This document shows, one piece after another, positions 18,201 to 22,151 of a DNA stretch of 22,151 nt. Location of the stretch: NCBI GenBank assembly GCA_037178675.1, contig JAYMGJ010000693.1, positions 1 through 22,151 on the forward strand, in the 5' to 3' direction. Every line of letters begins with the position of its first letter. The first letter of the stretch is position 1. The DNA comes from Scleroderma bovista. Taxonomy: Eukaryota; Basidiomycota; Agaricomycetes; Boletales; Sclerodermataceae. The position numbers were made by a program, and so were the translations under genes. The notes under the pieces were generated by a model. The model was not told the origin of the DNA. It made no database searches and saw only the letters and a program-made list of their open reading frames with translations.

Positions 18201-19478
18201 GCCAGGAATGAATCTGCCGTATCCGAGCTAAGGTGGCCACCTTACAAGCCTATCGTCAAGATCCAGTGCCGAATCAGCCCGATATACACCATATCATCGG
18301 CCAGTCACAAATTTTCCTGAAAATATTTTGCTATTTCAGGCACACAACTCTGATGACTGTGCTGTGAAGGTCAGTGATAGTTTCCTAGTCATCTTCTTTG
18401 CTAATGTGCTGGGTGCAGAATTTCATCCCAAAGCTGAAAGCTCATCTTCTGCCTCGTGTAAAAATCCTCCACTGTGATGTTCAGCAGTCGCCATTGACCC
18501 ATAGTGAGGACAGCATTCTGGATACCAACTTGAGCCAGGTAGTCCTGAAAGGCGAGCGAATCTATCGCCATAGTTTGCTCCATGTAAACTACACCACCTA
18601 TGATGTTTGCAGGGCACAAGAGTCAGTGAACCCTCGTACTGATCATCGTGATATCATGCTTTTGTCTTGCCAACCATCCACGCATCCCTTCTGCTATGCT
18701 CGTGTTCTTGGTATATATCACACAAATGTGATATACATAGGCCCCAGGCTCAAGGACTACCAGCCATGGCAGATTGAATTTTTGTGGGTGTGATGGTTTG
18801 AGGTATCGGATTGCCCTGCAGGCTGGGACCATATTGCCCTCGATTCGGTGAGGTTCCCCCCAATGTCTGATGCAGACACATTTGGCTTTGTTGATCCTGT
18901 GGATGTGTTAAGGTGTTGCCACATTATACCTGCTTTTGCTGATGGACAAGTGCACCCAGATGAGGCCACTTTGTCTTGTAATGCTGGAGATGGCAATGAT
19001 TGGAAGCAATACTACGTCAACAGGTGGGTACTTCCAGGCCTTTTGGTACGCTTCTCTGATTTAAGTGTGTCACCCATATGTGCAGGTTCATTGACTGAGA
19101 CATGGTAATGCGATATCACTGGGGTCTTGCAGTTGGTCATCTTTATACTCATGGTATGTCAAATGCCTCAGTCTGTCACTACCCACAATTTTAACCACCT
19201 TTCAAGATAATCCAGAACTCTCAAGTGCTTCAATCAGGGCCAACTACTATCAGGCCGACAGTGGTGGTGAGCTCAACAGCTCTGATTTGAACGCGGACCA
19301 TAGCCTGATGGATCAGGCCTTTGATTCTGATCCTGACTGGGTTGATTCAGACTTTGAAGTGGAGGACAGTGACCACAGTGAAGAGTTGGACGAGGAGATG
19401 GAGCTCGAGCAAGTTGCAATGGAGGATAGTACTAATGATGGCTTCGATAACAATGCACTTCACAACTTCAAATTTTAG
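15208..19478 (+). pseudogene. Plavaka transposase, 12 exons, seven TGA stops and two frameshifts
   Basis: Exons: 15208-15429, 15484-15537, 15588-16656, 16710-16918, 16972-17221, 17275-17441, 17492-17597, 17654-18058, 18113-18369, 18419-19023, 19086-19153 and 19207-19478. The introns are 49-62 nt. After correcting a 1-nt gain in a CTT run (16081-16090) and a 1-nt loss near 18308-18315 the model is 1227 codons plus stop. An N-terminal C-x-C...H-x3-C zinc finger (Cys9, Cys11, His24, Cys28) leads to family blocks: PYPNHTSLQLGDWYWN, YHYEPYELWWHP, HGELYTSEAFI, ALMFWSDTTQLTSFGSAKLW, YFGNQSKY, RNLGTCPCPRCLIPK, MLVVDLLHEFELGVWKA, RDFEDLLQ, LGDYHNQIRTFGTTDSFST, NYTTYDVCRAQ and RFPPMSDADTFGFVDPVDVL, ending in an acidic tail. 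Stops are at 15307, 15361, 16872, 17517, 18209, 18791 and 19096, all TGA, mostly at positions where relatives have Arg. Start chosen at the ATG nearest the zinc finger. Confidence 0.9.
15406..15587 (+). repeat. Tandem exon-end+intron duplication in the Plavaka gene
   Basis: The end of exon 1 and intron 1 (about 15406-15483; CTGAACCA, GTATGTGC, TCATTCTGAC, TAG) recur as exon 2 and intron 2 (about 15514-15587) with the same landmarks. Exon 2 is 54 nt, phase 0 at both ends, so the extra 18 codons (ending RPEP) keep the frame. The introns are 54 and 50 nt. Confidence 0.7.
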
Positions 19479-19507
19479 CTTCGGAGGTTTATCAGTCTTG
19501 TTTTTGA

Positions 19508-19561
19508 ACTAGAATAAGGCTGTTGTCGTCGGCAAACACCTTGTTTAAAAACAGGTTCACC
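19508..19561 (-). repeat. Candidate right TIR of the Plavaka element
   Basis: Imperfect inverted partner of 14579-14632, starting about 30 bp after the transposase stop. See the left copy for shared words. Confidence 0.45.
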
Positions 19562-19930
19562 CTAACTCCCTCCTTTTCTCTAATGGTTCCACTGTCTATC
19601 CCTTTCTAGACCATCCATCCACCCTTTATCCCGTCTTTTGCATTCTTATCTTTCATACACTTCATCATCAACAATGCTGCCATTTAAGCATGATATGGAA
19701 AGAAGAATCCTACATGATCAGTAAATAGGGTGTAGTAGAAAGCTATGGCATGAACAAAGAGCTGTTGGGAAAGAATCCATATGAACAATTTGAATTCAGC
19801 GTTGTGCAGCTGAAAACTCAAGTGCAAGTGACATAATACCCAGAAGGGCAAGACCTCTTGCAGCATGTCCAACACGGTAACTGTAACGAATCCTCTGTGC
19901 CACTTGCCGGATACCCTCAGCAGTATGGCA
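19562..19930. other. Gene-less stretch right of the Plavaka element
   Basis: No reading frame of recognisable content and no repeat partner noticed in the window. Confidence 0.4.
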
Positions 19931-19939
19931 AGAGAGGAT

Positions 19940-20416
19940 CCACACTGGCTAGTACCAGTGTGGTGCTGCATGGGGACAAGAAATGTGCTGGCGTGCTCCC
20001 GAAAGGGACAGAATTTCTCGCCCGGCTGGCCTGTGGGAACAGCCTCGCTGAGCGAGCGCTGTTGGCTTCGCTGACAAAGAAGCCTCCACCCGCCTTCACC
20101 CAGTTTTTCAGACCATCCTTGCATCGGGTCACTGCCAGCTCACATGCTTTGGCCTACTCCCCTCATATGTGGTAGATGGTAGTTCACCTAAACAGCCCAG
20201 GAAGGGTGGTGGTCAGGGTAGCGGTTAAGCCCCCTGATGAGAGCTTTCACAGGCTCAAAACTGCACACCCAAACCTGCCCCTTTACCTGTCCCTGTGTGT
20301 ACTGTACGTGGCCCCTCTCTTAGGAGAGGGGCGTCCGATGGACACGACAAACAGATTTGACTGCCTGGGATACCTCTCTTCGCACAGACTATACACTACC
20401 CCCCTTTGGGGGGTAG
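19940..20416. repeat. Cluster of four strong GC-rich hairpins
   Basis: Four near-perfect inverted repeats lie within 480 bp. They are CCACACTGG-CTAGTA-CCAGTGTGG (19940-19963); AACAGCCTCG/CGAG-C-GCTGTT with one bulged C (20038-20063); CCCCTCTC-TTAG-GAGAGGGG (20312-20331); and CTACCCCCC-TTT-GGGGGGTAG (20396-20416). No coding frame across them is recognised. They could be a structured RNA, hairpin elements, or remnants of something else. Confidence 0.6.
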
Positions 20417-20419
20417 TCT

Positions 20420-21240
20420 GGGCACACATCGCCATGCTTCAACAGTTTGTCTTAACCAACAAAGCATGTCCTGCCACCAACTTCCATAATTCCATTCACC
20501 GCCCTGGAGAGCCGCTCTTTTGATTACACCAAGGCATGCGGTCCGAATGAAGTGGAATTCTATGAGTGCGAAAGCACGCACCCAGGCAGACAGCATATCA
20601 CCAATCAGCTGCCCTGCCTTTGATGTTATTCAGGGACAACAACTAATCTTAGAAGAGAAGTTTGCCATAGCAGCAAAACCAAAGTCGGGGCAGGGAAAAA
20701 AGCAATGAGGGCGAGCAGGGCTTGCTGGTGATGTTGATCTTGCAGTACTAGGAATGGAGTTGACACGTTGTCAGGATCGTTCTCGATGCACGAGAGGAAT
20801 TCAGCCCTTCGTCTTCGGAGGTGAAGGAACTGCAATATGTACTCACCTATCTAGATTCTCATCCACATGATTCGGACCAAGGCAGAAGCACTCTACAGTC
20901 TTCAAGTCTTGAAAATGGAGTGGCTTCACATAACACCACTCACAATGTCACTAAAACATTCAGTGTCGTAAAGACCCAGTGGTAATAAAATAACCCCCAA
21001 TAACCCTGCTTAGTAGTATGCATTTACTAATTATGTCGAGCTCAGACAATTGAGCACTGCCCATTGTCAACCTTGCTACACCCCCCTGGCCCCCCCCCCT
21101 AGGCAGCTAACACCTTTCAATGCATATGTGGCTTTATATGAGTCGAGACAGAGCCAGAACCTGTCTCCTGCATGACTTTGATGAGCACTTATTTACACAC
21201 CACCCCAGTGAATACTTACTACACAACGAGGATGGGCCAT
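20420..21240. other. Gene-less stretch
   Basis: Short overlapping frames only. A run of C residues around 21080-21101 is the only compositional feature. Confidence 0.4.
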
Positions 21241-21245
21241 GCTTT

Positions 21246-21900
21246 GACAGGTAAGTTTCGCATTTTCATGGTATTTTGACATGTACTGATGGATCCTGTC
21301 ACATCTGCAGTCGTATCCTGCCATTTCGAATGCCTGGCATGTCCCTGTGCCCTTGACGTGTCTGACCAACTTTCAAGGCCATCCATCGCTGCTACTACGT
21401 CACCTCGTCTCGTATGTCCAGCATCCGACTTCATGCCTGTGCCATCACCGTTCCCCACAGCAGTCTTGCTGGTGTTTAACATCATCGAGGCTTCCATCTG
21501 GCTTCATCTGCATCACCATTCAACACATTTGCTTGACTCCCTTATCTAGTGCTTCCAATGCACACGCATGGTGTTTCGTCACCATGAGTGCGTGCGTGCG
21601 TGTGTCTGATGTGTCTGTGACACTTCCAAGCATTGCTAGCTCCTCTGTATGATCTTGTGCTTCTGCCAGGTGAGTCCAGTGCTTTTGAGCCACTTTGGGA
21701 GTTTCTGACTGTTTCTAACATGCTTGAAGGTTGTCTTGTGTCTCTAACACTCTGCACGTCTGTGTGCATGTCCAGCAGTCTCACGCCTTCGACAGGCAAG
21801 TTGCATAGTTTTGTGGTATTTCGGTGTTTGCTGATCATATCGCGCCTGCAGCCGTATTCGTGCTGTATTCAGTGTTTGACGTGTCTCTCCATCATTTGAC
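21246..21900. repeat. Diverged direct repeat, ~546 bp apart
   Basis: The stretch from GACAGGTAAGTTTCGCAT (near 21248) is echoed near 21793 by GACAGGCAAGTTGCATAG. Both are followed in order by TTTT, TGGTATTT, TGT.CTGAT, CTGCAG, CGTAT and TTGACGTGTCT. Between them is a short GTGCGTGCGTGC run (about 21589-21601). No gene is recognised, and the last ~250 bases of the window also show nothing identifiable. Confidence 0.35.
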
Positions 21901-22151
21901 GCATCTGGCCGACTTCCAAGACTGCCCATCCCAGCTACGTCGCGCCTCACCCACAACTACAACAACAATGACCACCAGCCTAGCGGCATGACGACATTAA
22001 CAATAGCCATGTCCACCACTGCGTGCGTCCAGTGACACGCCAATGGCATGACCTTTTCCAGTGCTGCTACAGCAACACAATGACAATGGCACGTGTTGCT
22101 AGCTTGCCTTGCGACCCACTTCTCCACCCCTCTTGCATTGACAACCATCCC

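Larger units (their letters stand above)
14579..19561 (+). mobile_element. Plavaka-type DNA transposon
   Basis: The element carries a 12-exon Plavaka transposase gene on the plus strand and is bounded by a candidate imperfect terminal inverted repeat (14579-14632 and 19508-19561). Plavaka elements are CACTA-like DNA transposons abundant in mushroom-forming fungi. The right end lies only about 30 bp after the stop codon and the left end about 575 bp before the zinc-finger start. Target duplications are not clear, so the exact ends remain tentative, while the gene content is secure. Confidence 0.7.

Noticed and set aside
18401..18832. Minus-strand frames across the Plavaka 3' exons
   Set aside because: They are antisense shadows of well-matched Plavaka transposase sequence.
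20236..20255. CTGATGAGAG, resembling the start of a hammerhead ribozyme core
   Set aside because: No matching GAAA segment or cleavage-site stem follows at the right spacing.

Overview
The window looks like transposon-rich, gene-poor DNA from an agaricomycete basidiomycete. The reasons are a Plavaka-type transposase, a transposase of the family I know as DUF6589 paired with a RecQ-type helicase, and many 44-81 nt introns with GTRNGT donors and CTNAC branch points. The genus cannot be named from this sequence. I see no intact host gene: every recognisable gene is broken by stops, frameshifts or truncation. No tRNA, rRNA or CRISPR was seen.

Layout. 1-5166: poorly coding DNA bracketed by two copies (9-245 and 4930-5166) of a ~237 bp Ser/Thr-rich coding repeat, with a possible solo LTR near 890-1380. 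5791-6050: a detached left end of the transposon that follows. 6331-12776: one complete DNA transposon of 6446 bp with 119 bp terminal inverted repeats (TIRs), flanked by TA on both sides. It carries two convergent multi-exon genes: a DDE-type transposase (+, four exons, 6555-9257) and a RecQ-family helicase (-, eight exons, 12543-9328). 12779-14560: degraded DNA with fragments of host-type genes, namely a UTP20-like N-terminus and a dual-specificity phosphatase active-site region. 14579-19561: a Plavaka element whose transposase gene (15208-19478) resolves into 12 exons. 19562-22151: no convincing gene, but a cluster of strong GC-rich hairpins (19940-20416) and a diverged direct repeat.

Two themes link the elements. 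First, decay is almost purely CpG deamination: all ten in-frame nonsense codons in the two elements' genes are TGA, mostly where family knowledge predicts Arg (CGA). All eight differences seen among the TIRs and the duplicated left end are CpG to TpG/CpA, and the phosphatase active-site Arg reads Cys. Second, both the helicase and the Plavaka genes contain tandem duplications of a whole intron+exon unit that keep the reading frame. In the helicase three units add a variable T-D-G/R-Q-rich tail. Removing the stops (as missense), one 13 bp duplication in the DUF6589-type transposase and two single-base indels in Plavaka gives continuous models of about 841 aa (transposase), 929 aa (helicase) and 1227 aa (Plavaka), so the element structures are nearly complete and inactivation appears fairly recent.
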